From: Azospirillum sp. TSH58
Lineage (GTDB): Bacteria > Pseudomonadota > Alphaproteobacteria > Azospirillales > Azospirillaceae
Reading direction: 5' to 3'
Assembly (NCBI RefSeq): GCF_003119115.1
Contig: NZ_CP022364.1
Coordinates: 1,326,501 to 1,390,500, forward strand
DNA length: 64,000 nucleotides
Shown: positions 26,485-34,601 of the stretch, piece after piece
Layout: the number at the start of each line of letters is the position of its first letter
Numbering within the stretch: the stretch's first letter is position 1
Notes under the pieces: model-generated
What the model was told of the DNA's origin: nothing
Databases searched by the model: none
What the model saw: only the letters and a program-made list of their open reading frames with translations
Made by a program: the position numbers and the translations under genes

Positions 26485-27456
26485 TCACTTCAGCCAGGGG
26501 AACTCGCGCCAGAGGTTGCGGAAATCGCCGTCCAGCTCCTTCAGCTCCGCCGAGAAGGCTTCCGAATCGAGGATGCGCAGCGGCTGGTAGGTGTCGCGGG
26601 CCTTGCTCTGGAAGTCCGGATCGTTGGCGGCCTTGGTCACCGCATCGACCAGCTTGGCGCGGATCTCCGGCGGCAGGCCCTTCGGCGCGCCGACGCCGCG
26701 CAGCGACGCCATGGTGATGTTGTAGCCCAGTTCCTTGAAGGTCGGCAGGTCGGGCGCCATGTCCCAGCGCTGCGTGCTCATCACGCCGAGGATGCGGATG
26801 TTGTCGCCGCCGGCCTTGCCGCGCAGCCCCTCGCCCAGATTCTGGCCGCAGATCTGGGTGTGGCGGCCGAGCATGGAGCGGTAGTTCTCCGCGCTGCCGG
26901 GAAACGGCACATGGGTGAAGCGGACGTTGGCCTGCCGCTGGAGCAGCAGCATGCCCAGATGGTCGTCCGACCCGACACCGGTGGAGCCCAGCGTGATGGT
27001 GTTCGGGTTGGCCTTGGCCTGGGCGACCAGATCCTCCACCGTCTTGTAGGGGCTGTCGCCGTGGACCGTCATGATGCCCGGGTCGTCGACGATGTTGACC
27101 AGCGGGTCCAGCCGGTCGAGCGTGAAGCGGGCGTTGCGCTCGATCGGGATGGTCACGACGTTCGGCGTGTTGATGAAGCCGATGGTGTAGCCGTCCGGCG
27201 TGGCGTCGGCGATGGCCGCGAAGCCGATCTCCCCCCCGGCGCCGCCGCGATTCATCACCACGATCCGTGCGCCGCCGCCCAGGTATTTTTCGATGAAGGG
27301 GGCCAGCATGCGCGCGGTCACGTCGGTCGATCCGCCGGCCCCGTAGGCGACGATCATGGTGATCGGCTTGTCCGGGTAGGCGGCCTGGGCCGCAGTCGCG
27401 CCCAACAGCAGGGCACAGGAGGTCAGGAGGCTGGAAAGGAAACGTCTGGCTTTCAT
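26485..27456 (-). CDS. Bug/TctC-family solute-binding protein 2
   Basis: A 323-residue homologue of the protein at 23502, about two-thirds identical by eye over the mature part (AAYPDKPITMIVAYGAGGSTD, MNRGGAGGEIGFAAIADATPDGY). A signal peptide ends near TAAQA (residue 25). The start at 27456 removes 26 upstream codons that lack signal features. It faces the opposite way, with the chemoreceptor between the two copies. Ligand unknown; the paired copies probably bind related carboxylates. Confidence 0.9.
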   Translation of the reverse strand: MKARRFLSSLLTSCALLLGATAAQAAYPDKPITMIVAYGAGGSTDVTARMLAPFIEKYLGGGARIVVMNRGGAGGEIGFAAIADATPDGYTIGFINTPNVVTIPIERNARFTLDRLDPLVNIVDDPGIMTVHGDSPYKTVEDLVAQAKANPNTITLGSTGVGSDDHLGMLLLQRQANVRFTHVPFPGSAENYRSMLGRHTQICGQNLGEGLRGKAGGDNIRILGVMSTQRWDMAPDLPTFKELGYNITMASLRGVGAPKGLPPEIRAKLVDAVTKAANDPDFQSKARDTYQPLRILDSEAFSAELKELDGDFRNLWREFPWLK

Positions 27457-27613
27457 GGTCGGCTCCGCCAAATGCTGCCGCCCGATCACCACAACGGAGC
27501 GTCGCCAAAGAGCGTCCCGTGGCATCGGTTGCACAATTCATAGTAACACGATTTTTTGTACACAATAGTATTTAAGGCGCAACCATAGTGAGAGGACTGG
27601 ACACAATGCCGCG

Positions 27614-27704
27614 CCGGCCATCGTCACCGGCCATCGTCACCGGCCATCGTCGCCAAATGGCGACGGCTCGAACGGCCTTTCCACCTGGGAAAGGCCGTTC
27701 GAGC
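27614..27704. repeat. 13-bp tandem repeat and 18-bp hairpin near the HD-GYP gene
   Basis: CCGGCCATCGTCA is repeated three times head to tail (27614-27652, last base of copy three differs), followed by a GTCGCCA/TGGCGAC inverted repeat and then a long hairpin at 27664-27704 (stem GGCTCGAACGGCCTTTCC). The hairpin has no T-run but probably separates the two minus-strand genes. Confidence 0.7.
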
Positions 27705-27729
27705 CGGTTCCGTCCTTGGGAGACGGGAG

Positions 27730-29397
27730 TCAGTTGATCGGCTCGGCGCGGTTGCCGAACAGGGCGCGCAGCTTGCGCCCGATGGCCGCGACCAGCAGGC
27801 CCTGGTTGCCGCCCTCCGGCTTGGGGAACCAGTCCGGCTCCTCGGCCTGGATGCGCCGGACCACCGTCAGGAACGCCTCGACCACCAGCGGGTCGAAGTC
27901 CTTGCCCGCCCGTTCGGCGATCCAGGTGATGGCGTGCTCCACCCCCCAGGCCTTGCGGTACTGGCGGTCGGTGATGAGGGCGTCGAACACGTCGGCCACG
28001 GCCATGATCCGCGCCGACACCGGGATCGCCCCGCCGCGCAGCCCTTCCATGTAACCCGACCCGTCGTAGCGCTCGTGGTGGTAGCGGGCGATCTCCGCGG
28101 CGATCGACAGCAGGCTGCGCCCGCGCAGGGGCAGCGCCGCCTCGCTGAGGATGCGGTGGCCGATCAGGGTGTGGCGCTGGATGGCGGCCATGTCGTTGTT
28201 CGCCAGCTCGCCGGGAATGCCCAGCGTCTCGTCCGACACGCTCAGCATGCCGACGTCATGCAGCAGGGCGGCCAGCCCGACCTTCTCCACCAGCTCCTCG
28301 TCCAGCTCGTCGGCGAAGCGGCCATGGACGCGCAGCTCGCGTGCGATGTCGCCGACCAGCCGCTCGATGCGCTGGAGATGGCCGGCGGCGGCGTTGTCCT
28401 TGTATTCGGCGAGCGACCCCATGGCGAGGACGGTGGCCTTCTGGGCGGTGTTCAGCTCCTCGAACAGCAGGGCGTTCTCGAAGGCGATGGAGCATTTGTT
28501 GCGGAACAGCTCCAGCAGCTGCCATTCGCGCGCGGTGCCCTCGTTGTTGTGGCCCTCGACGTAGATCATGCCGATGATGCCGCCATGGGCGCGCAGCCGC
28601 AGGGCGCAATAGCCCGGCTCCACGATGGTCTCGGAACTCGGGCTCAGCCGCTCCAGGGCCGCGGCCACGTTGGGCTCGCCCAGCTCGGCGACGTCCACGT
28701 CCTTCCACTTGGCGAAGCGCCCGGTGGAGGCGCGGACGCGGATGCGGCGGTCGCGCGGCAGCGTGTCGCCCTGGATGCACAGCAGGGCGTGCCGCCCGAT
28801 GCCCAGCAGCCCGACGACGCGCGGCAGGATGTTGGGGAACAGCACGTCCGGGGTGCGCATCTCCAGCAGGCCGGTGGTCGCCACCAGCATGCGGGCCAGC
28901 GCCTTGCGCCCGGCCGCCTGGGTCTGCAGATTGGTGAAGGCGCGCAGCCGCGGCACGACGGCGGTGCGCAGCGCGCGCGCCGTCAGCCCGTCCTTCAGGC
29001 GGTAGTCGCTGACGTCGTGGCCCTCCACCACCTCCTCCTCCGGCGCCCGCTCGGGGTGGGCGGTGCAGACCAGGATGCGGACGCGGCTGTTCCCCAGATC
29101 CTTGCGGATGTGGTCGATGAAGGCGAGCCCTTCGGGCGGCCCATCCGCCGCCGGGTCCAGCACCGGCTCCAGCAGGACGGCGGCGGTGTTGGGGTTGCGG
29201 TACAGCGCCTCCCGCGCCTCGGCGGCGGTCGCGGCGGTCAGCACCGTCACCGGCGCGCCATCCAGCGCGAAGCCGTCGAGCGCGGCGCGTGTCAGCCCGG
29301 CCAGCGCCGGATCGGGATCGACCACGAGGACATGCAGGCGGGGCTTGGCGGGCGGAACCGGGATGGCCTCCGGCGGGCGGGCGTCGTCGTTGGTCAT
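27730..29397 (-). CDS. REC-DUF3369-HD-GYP domain protein with altered key residues
   Basis: A 555-residue protein. Residues 20-155 form a receiver-like domain, 160-315 a DUF3369 (GAF-like) domain and 325-525 an HD-GYP domain for cyclic-di-GMP hydrolysis. HD is intact (His380-Asp381 in LLHDVGM), as is HHERYDG (440-446), but the usual HDIGK Lys is Met and the GYP Pro is Met (GYM, 448-450). The normal phosphoacceptor Asp of the receiver aligns with Glu78 (VLLEPVLD). The enzyme may thus be unregulated by phosphorylation or degenerate. The ATG at 29397 is chosen after a Val-Thr-rich stretch; the longer frame starts 22 codons earlier. Confidence 0.85.
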   Translation of the reverse strand: MTNDDARPPEAIPVPPAKPRLHVLVVDPDPALAGLTRAALDGFALDGAPVTVLTAATAAEAREALYRNPNTAAVLLEPVLDPAADGPPEGLAFIDHIRKDLGNSRVRILVCTAHPERAPEEEVVEGHDVSDYRLKDGLTARALRTAVVPRLRAFTNLQTQAAGRKALARMLVATTGLLEMRTPDVLFPNILPRVVGLLGIGRHALLCIQGDTLPRDRRIRVRASTGRFAKWKDVDVAELGEPNVAAALERLSPSSETIVEPGYCALRLRAHGGIIGMIYVEGHNNEGTAREWQLLELFRNKCSIAFENALLFEELNTAQKATVLAMGSLAEYKDNAAAGHLQRIERLVGDIARELRVHGRFADELDEELVEKVGLAALLHDVGMLSVSDETLGIPGELANNDMAAIQRHTLIGHRILSEAALPLRGRSLLSIAAEIARYHHERYDGSGYMEGLRGGAIPVSARIMAVADVFDALITDRQYRKAWGVEHAITWIAERAGKDFDPLVVEAFLTVVRRIQAEEPDWFPKPEGGNQGLLVAAIGRKLRALFGNRAEPIN

Positions 29398-29616
29398 GAC
29401 CGTCTCGATGGTTGCGCGCCATGAGCGCGCCTGCACAAAAAATACGCCCACTTTCCGACTCATTCAACTTTCATCGATTTGGATGCGAAGGGCTTCTCCG
29501 TAATAACCGCCTCTTCCGGTTACGCCCCTCCGCCTGTTGCCTGTTGCGGCAAATCGGCTACCCTCTGCCTACAACGGCGGCAAACCGCCGCAAAAAATCA
29601 GGGAAGGATTGGAGCG

Positions 29617-32600
29617 ATGGCTCTCAGGGCCGAACAGCTCAAGGACGAGCTGACCGAAGAGGTCGTGCGGCAGGTTCGCGAGCGGCTGGGCCGCAGCCGC
29701 GCGGCACCGGCGGAGCGCTTCGTACGGCAGTTCTACGACAACGTCCCGCCCGACGACATCATCCAGGCTCCGGCGGAGCAGCTCTACGGCGCGGCGCTGG
29801 CCATGTGGCAATGGGGCCAGCAGCGCGAGGCGGCGGACCGCGCCAAGGTCCGCGTCTACAACCCCCGCGTCGAGGAGCATGGCTGGCAGTCCCACCGCAC
29901 GGTGGTGGAGATCGTCAACGACGACATGCCCTTCCTCGTCGATTCGGTGACCGCCGAGCTGAACCGCCAGGGGCTGACCGTCCATCTGGTCATCCACCCC
30001 GTGGTGCGGGTCAAGCGCGACGCCGACGGCCAGCTCGTGGAGCTGTACGAGCCCGCTGCGGCCCCCACCGACGCGGCCCCCGAATCCTTCATGCATGTGG
30101 AGGTCGGCGCGGTCACCGGCGCCGCCGCGCTCGACCAGGCCCGCGAGGGGCTGGAGCGCGTGCTGGCCGACGTGCGCGCCGCCGTCGCCGACTGGCGGGC
30201 CATGCGCCAGCAGGTGCGCGCCGCCATCGTGGAGGCCGACTGCGCCCGCGCCGCCGTCCCGGCCATCATCCCCGACGACGAGGTGGACGAGGCCAAGGCC
30301 TTCCTGTCCTGGGCCGACGACGACCATTTCACCTTCCTCGGCTACCGCGAGTACCGCTTCGAAAGCGGCGCCGACGGGGCGGACTCCTCGCTGGGGCTGG
30401 TCGCCGGCAGCGGTCTGGGCATCCTGCGCGACGACTCCGTCACCGTCTTCGACGGGCTGCGCAACTACGCCACCCTGCCGCCCGACGTGCGCGACTTCCT
30501 GCGCAACCCGCGCGTCCTGATGGTGACCAAGGGCAACCGCCCCTCCCCCGTGCACCGCGCGGTGCCGATGGACGCCTTCCTCATCAAGCGCTTCGACGCC
30601 GAGGGGCGGATCATCGGCGAACGGCTGGTCGCCGGCCTCTTCACCTCCGTCGCCTACAACCGCAGCCCGCGCGAGATCCCCTATCTCCGCCGCAAGGTCG
30701 CGGAGGTGATGGATCTGGCCGGCTTCGACCCGCAGGGCCATGACGGCAAGGCGCTGCTGCACATCCTGGAGACCTACCCGCGCGACGAGCTGTTCCAGAT
30801 CCAGGTGCCGGAGCTGCTGGACATCGCGGTCGGCATCCTGCACCTGCAGGAACGGCAGCGGCTGGCCCTGTTCGTGCGCAAGGACCCGTTCGAGCGCTTC
30901 GCCTCCTGCCTCGTCTACGTGCCGCGCGACCGCTACGACACCACGCTGCGCCGGCGCATCCAGTCCATCCTGGAGGCCGCCTACGACGGCACCTGCACCG
31001 GCTTCACCACGCAGCTGACCGAAAGCGTGCTGGCCCGCCTGCATTTCATCATCAAGACCGAGCCGGGCCGCGTGCCCGCCGTCGACGCCACCGATCTGGA
31101 AACGCGGCTGGTCCAGGCGTCGCGCGGCTGGGACGACCATCTGCGCGACGCGCTGGTCGAGGCCCATGGCGAGGAGCAGGGGCGCACCCTGTTCCGCCGC
31201 TACGCCGACGCCTTCCCCACCGCCTACCGCGAGGAGTTCAACGCGGAGGCCGCGGTCTTCGACATCGAGCGGATCGAGAAGGCGACGGCCCAGGGCGCGC
31301 TGGGCATCAACCTCTACCGCCCGCTGGAGGCCGAGGGCGACGAGCTGCACGTCAAGATCTACCATGAGGGCCGCCCGGTCCCGCTGTCCGACGTGCTGCC
31401 CATGCTGGAGCACATGGACCTGAAGGTGATCACCGAGGCCCCCTTCGAGATCGCCATCGCCGGCCACGCCGCCCCGGTGTGGATCCACGACTTCACCGCG
31501 CGCTCCCAGAACGGGCTGCCCATCGACTGCGCGATGGTGAAGGAGAAGTTCCAGGACGCCTTCGCCGCCGTCTGGGACGGCCGGATGGAGGATGACGGCT
31601 TCAACCGCCTCGTGCTCCGCGCCGGCCTGACCGCGCGGGAGGTGACGGTGCTGCGCGCCTACGCCAAGTACCTGCGCCAGGCCCGCATCCCCTATGGGCA
31701 GGACGTGGTGGAAAGCACGCTGGCCGGCCATCCGGCCATCGCGCGCAAGCTGGTCGCCCTGTTCCACAGCCGCTTCGACCCGGCCCGCCGCCCGCAGAAC
31801 GATCCGGGGCTGGCCGCGGAGATCGAACGCGCGCTCGACGGGGTGAAGAACCTCGACGAGGACCGCATCCTGCGGCGCTTCCTCAACCTGCTGTGCAACA
31901 CGCTGCGCACCAACGCCTATCAGAGTGGCGCGGACGGGCGGCCCAAGACCTACCTCTCCTTCAAGATCGACAGCCGCAACATCGACGACCTGCCGCTGCC
32001 CCGCCCGATGGTCGAGGTGTTCGTCTACAGCCCGCGGATGGAGGGCGTCCATCTGCGCGGCGGCAAGGTGGCGCGCGGCGGCATCCGCTGGTCCGACCGG
32101 CGCGAGGATTTCCGCACGGAGATCCTTGGGCTGATGAAGGCGCAGATGGTCAAGAACACCGTCATCGTGCCGGTCGGCTCCAAGGGCGGCTTCGTGGTCA
32201 AGCGCCCGCCGCCGCCGTCCGCCGGGCGCGAGGCGGCGCTGGCCGAAGGCATCGAGTGCTACAAGACGCTGATGCGCGGCCTGCTGGACATCACCGACAA
32301 TCTCGACGCCGAGGGCGCGGTGGTGCCGCCGCCCGAGGTGGTCCGCCACGATGAGGACGACCCCTATCTGGTGGTCGCCGCCGACAAGGGCACGGCGACC
32401 TTCTCCGACATCGCCAACTCGGTGTCGGTGGATCACGGCTTCTGGCTGGGCGACGCCTTCGCGTCGGGCGGCTCCGCCGGCTACGACCACAAGAAGATGG
32501 GCATCACCGCCCGCGGCGCCTGGGAATCGGTGAAGCGCCATTTCCGCGAGCTGGGGCACGACACCCAGACGCAGGACTTCACCGTCGTCGGCGTCGGCGA

Positions 32601-34473
32601 CATGTCGGGCGACGTCTTCGGCAACGGCATGCTGCTGTCGAAGCACATCCGCCTGCTCGCCGCCTTCGACCACCGGCACATCTTCGTCGATCCCGACCCC
32701 GACGCCGCGCGGAGCTGGGAGGAGCGGCAGCGCCTGTTCGACCTGCCGCGCTCCTCCTGGGCGGACTACGACGCGTCGCTGCTGTCCGCGGGCGGCCGCG
32801 TCTTCGACCGCTCCGCCAAGTCGCTGGAGCTGACGCCGGAGATCCGCCAGCGCTTCGGCATCGCCAAGGACCACATCACCCCGCTGGAGCTGATGCAGAC
32901 CCTGCTGAAGGCCGAGGTGGACCTGCTGTGGTTCGGCGGCATCGGCACCTACCTGAAGGCGGCGGAGGAGACCAACGCCGAGGTCGGCGACAAGGCCAAC
33001 GACGCGCTGCGCATCGACGGGCGCGACGTGCGGGCCAAGGTGATCGGCGAGGGCGCCAACCTGGGCGTCACCCAGCGCGGCCGAATCGAGGCGGCGCGGC
33101 ACGGGGTGCGGCTGAACACCGACGCCATCGACAATTCGGCGGGCGTCGACACCTCCGACCATGAGGTGAACATCAAGATCCTGCTGAACGACGTGGTTGT
33201 CCGCGGCGACATGACGCTGAAGCAGCGCGACCAGCTGCTCGCCGCCATGACCGACGAGGTGGCCGGTCTGGTGCTGGCCGACAACTACCTGCAGAGCCAG
33301 GCCCTGACCGTCGCCCGCGCGCAGGGTCCCGACGCGCTGGAGGCGCAGGCCCGGCTGATCCGCGCGCTGGAGAAGGCGGGGCGCCTGAACCGCGCCATCG
33401 AGTATCTGCCCGACGAGGAGGAGCTGTCCGCCCGCATGGCCAACCGCGAGGGGCTGACCCGGCCCGAGCTGGCGGTGCTGCTGGCCTACGCCAAGATCAC
33501 GCTCTACGACGATCTGCTGGCGTCGGACCTGCCGGACGATCCCTTCATGGCAGACGACCTCACCCGCTACTTCCCCAAGCCGCTGCGCAAGGCCCATGCG
33601 GAGGCGGTGGGCCGGCACCGGCTGCGGCGGGAGATCATCGCGACCAGCGTCACCAACAGCCTCGTCAACCGCACCGGCCCGACCTTCGTCAAGGAGATGA
33701 TGGAGAAGACCGGCATGGGCCCGGCGGACGTCGCCCGCGCCTACACCATCGTGCGCGACGCCTTCGGCCTGCGCTCGCTGTGGACGGGGATCGAGGATCT
33801 GGACAACGTGGTTCCCGCAGCACTCCAGACCGCCATGATCCTGGAGACGGTCCGCCACATGGAGCGCGCCGCCGCCTGGTTCCTGGCGAGCTGCCCGCAG
33901 CCGCTGGACATCGCCCGCGAGACGGAGGCCTTCCGGCCGGGCATCGAGACGCTTCTGGCCGGTCTGGACAACGTGCTGGACGCCGAGGAGACGGCCCGCC
34001 TGACCGCCCGCGTCGCCTCCTACCAGGAGCAGGGCGTCCCCGCCGAACTGGCCCGCCGCATGGCGGCGCTGCCGGTGCTGGCCGCCGCCCCCGACCTCGT
34101 CCGCATCGCCGGGCGCACCGGGCGCGGGGTCGCGGACGTCGCCGCGGTCTACTTCATGCTGGGCCGCCGCTTCGGCCTGGAGTGGCTGCGCGACAAGGCC
34201 GCCGCGGCGAAGGCGGAGAACCATTGGCAGAAGCAGGCGGTGGCCGCCCTGGTGGACGACCTGTTCGCCCACCAGACCGCGCTGACCACCCGCGTCCTGG
34301 AGGCGGTGGACCAGCTTCCCGCGGAAGCCCCCGTGGAGGCCTGGATCGCCCACCGCCGCCCGGTGGTGGAACGGGTGGAGCAGCTGCTGTCCGAGCTGCG
34401 CACCCAGCCCAACGTCGACCTGTCGATGCTGGCGGTGGCGAACCGGCAGCTTCGCGGCCTGACGGCGGGGTAA
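29617..34473 (+). CDS. gdhB: NAD-specific glutamate dehydrogenase, 180-kDa type
   Basis: A 1618-residue enzyme, the size expected of the large bacterial NAD-GDH that oxidises glutamate to 2-oxoglutarate. The N-terminal half has ACT-like regulatory segments (for example FLVDSVTAELNRQGL); the catalytic half contains VARGGIRWSDRREDFRTEILGLMKAQ, IVPVGSKGGFV with the catalytic Lys, and GVGDMSGDVFGNGML for NAD binding. A GGAAGGATTGGAG ribosome site precedes the ATG at 29617. A terminator follows. Long antisense frames here are shadows. The downstream TPR-methyltransferase gene seems separate. Confidence 0.96.
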   Translation: MALRAEQLKDELTEEVVRQVRERLGRSRAAPAERFVRQFYDNVPPDDIIQAPAEQLYGAALAMWQWGQQREAADRAKVRVYNPRVEEHGWQSHRTVVEIVNDDMPFLVDSVTAELNRQGLTVHLVIHPVVRVKRDADGQLVELYEPAAAPTDAAPESFMHVEVGAVTGAAALDQAREGLERVLADVRAAVADWRAMRQQVRAAIVEADCARAAVPAIIPDDEVDEAKAFLSWADDDHFTFLGYREYRFESGADGADSSLGLVAGSGLGILRDDSVTVFDGLRNYATLPPDVRDFLRNPRVLMVTKGNRPSPVHRAVPMDAFLIKRFDAEGRIIGERLVAGLFTSVAYNRSPREIPYLRRKVAEVMDLAGFDPQGHDGKALLHILETYPRDELFQIQVPELLDIAVGILHLQERQRLALFVRKDPFERFASCLVYVPRDRYDTTLRRRIQSILEAAYDGTCTGFTTQLTESVLARLHFIIKTEPGRVPAVDATDLETRLVQASRGWDDHLRDALVEAHGEEQGRTLFRRYADAFPTAYREEFNAEAAVFDIERIEKATAQGALGINLYRPLEAEGDELHVKIYHEGRPVPLSDVLPMLEHMDLKVITEAPFEIAIAGHAAPVWIHDFTARSQNGLPIDCAMVKEKFQDAFAAVWDGRMEDDGFNRLVLRAGLTAREVTVLRAYAKYLRQARIPYGQDVVESTLAGHPAIARKLVALFHSRFDPARRPQNDPGLAAEIERALDGVKNLDEDRILRRFLNLLCNTLRTNAYQSGADGRPKTYLSFKIDSRNIDDLPLPRPMVEVFVYSPRMEGVHLRGGKVARGGIRWSDRREDFRTEILGLMKAQMVKNTVIVPVGSKGGFVVKRPPPPSAGREAALAEGIECYKTLMRGLLDITDNLDAEGAVVPPPEVVRHDEDDPYLVVAADKGTATFSDIANSVSVDHGFWLGDAFASGGSAGYDHKKMGITARGAWESVKRHFRELGHDTQTQDFTVVGVGDMSGDVFGNGMLLSKHIRLLAAFDHRHIFVDPDPDAARSWEERQRLFDLPRSSWADYDASLLSAGGRVFDRSAKSLELTPEIRQRFGIAKDHITPLELMQTLLKAEVDLLWFGGIGTYLKAAEETNAEVGDKANDALRIDGRDVRAKVIGEGANLGVTQRGRIEAARHGVRLNTDAIDNSAGVDTSDHEVNIKILLNDVVVRGDMTLKQRDQLLAAMTDEVAGLVLADNYLQSQALTVARAQGPDALEAQARLIRALEKAGRLNRAIEYLPDEEELSARMANREGLTRPELAVLLAYAKITLYDDLLASDLPDDPFMADDLTRYFPKPLRKAHAEAVGRHRLRREIIATSVTNSLVNRTGPTFVKEMMEKTGMGPADVARAYTIVRDAFGLRSLWTGIEDLDNVVPAALQTAMILETVRHMERAAAWFLASCPQPLDIARETEAFRPGIETLLAGLDNVLDAEETARLTARVASYQEQGVPAELARRMAALPVLAAAPDLVRIAGRTGRGVADVAAVYFMLGRRFGLEWLRDKAAAAKAENHWQKQAVAALVDDLFAHQTALTTRVLEAVDQLPAEAPVEAWIAHRRPVVERVEQLLSELRTQPNVDLSMLAVANRQLRGLTAG

Positions 34474-34481
34474 ATGGCTTG

Positions 34482-34527
34482 AAAACCCCTCTTCCGGCCC
34501 CCTTCGGGCGGGTCCGGAAGAGGGTTT
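34482..34527 (+). terminator. Terminator after NAD-glutamate dehydrogenase
   Basis: AAAACCCCTCTTCCGG pairs with CCGGAAGAGGGTTT around a 16-base loop. A GCCCC-like CTCTTCC core is shared with the other terminators in the window. Confidence 0.75.
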
Positions 34528-34601
34528 CCCATGCGTCCAGCCCGCTTTCCGGGTATGGTGCGGCCAATCCAAGGATTGTCCGCCCAACCGGAGCCGCCGC
34601 G

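Noticed and set aside
27521-27545. A sigma-54 promoter (TGGCAT...TTGCA) upstream of Bug protein 2
   Set aside because: Only eight bases separate GG and GC, not the required ten.
24782-27565. A 927-codon antisense frame over the chemoreceptor and Bug gene
   Set aside because: Low-complexity His/Arg/Gly translation, and both sense genes are clear.
29569-34587. A 1672-codon open frame antisense to NAD-glutamate dehydrogenase
   Set aside because: Its translation is His/Gln/Arg-biased with no family motifs, while the plus strand has an intact enzyme; high GC produces such shadows.
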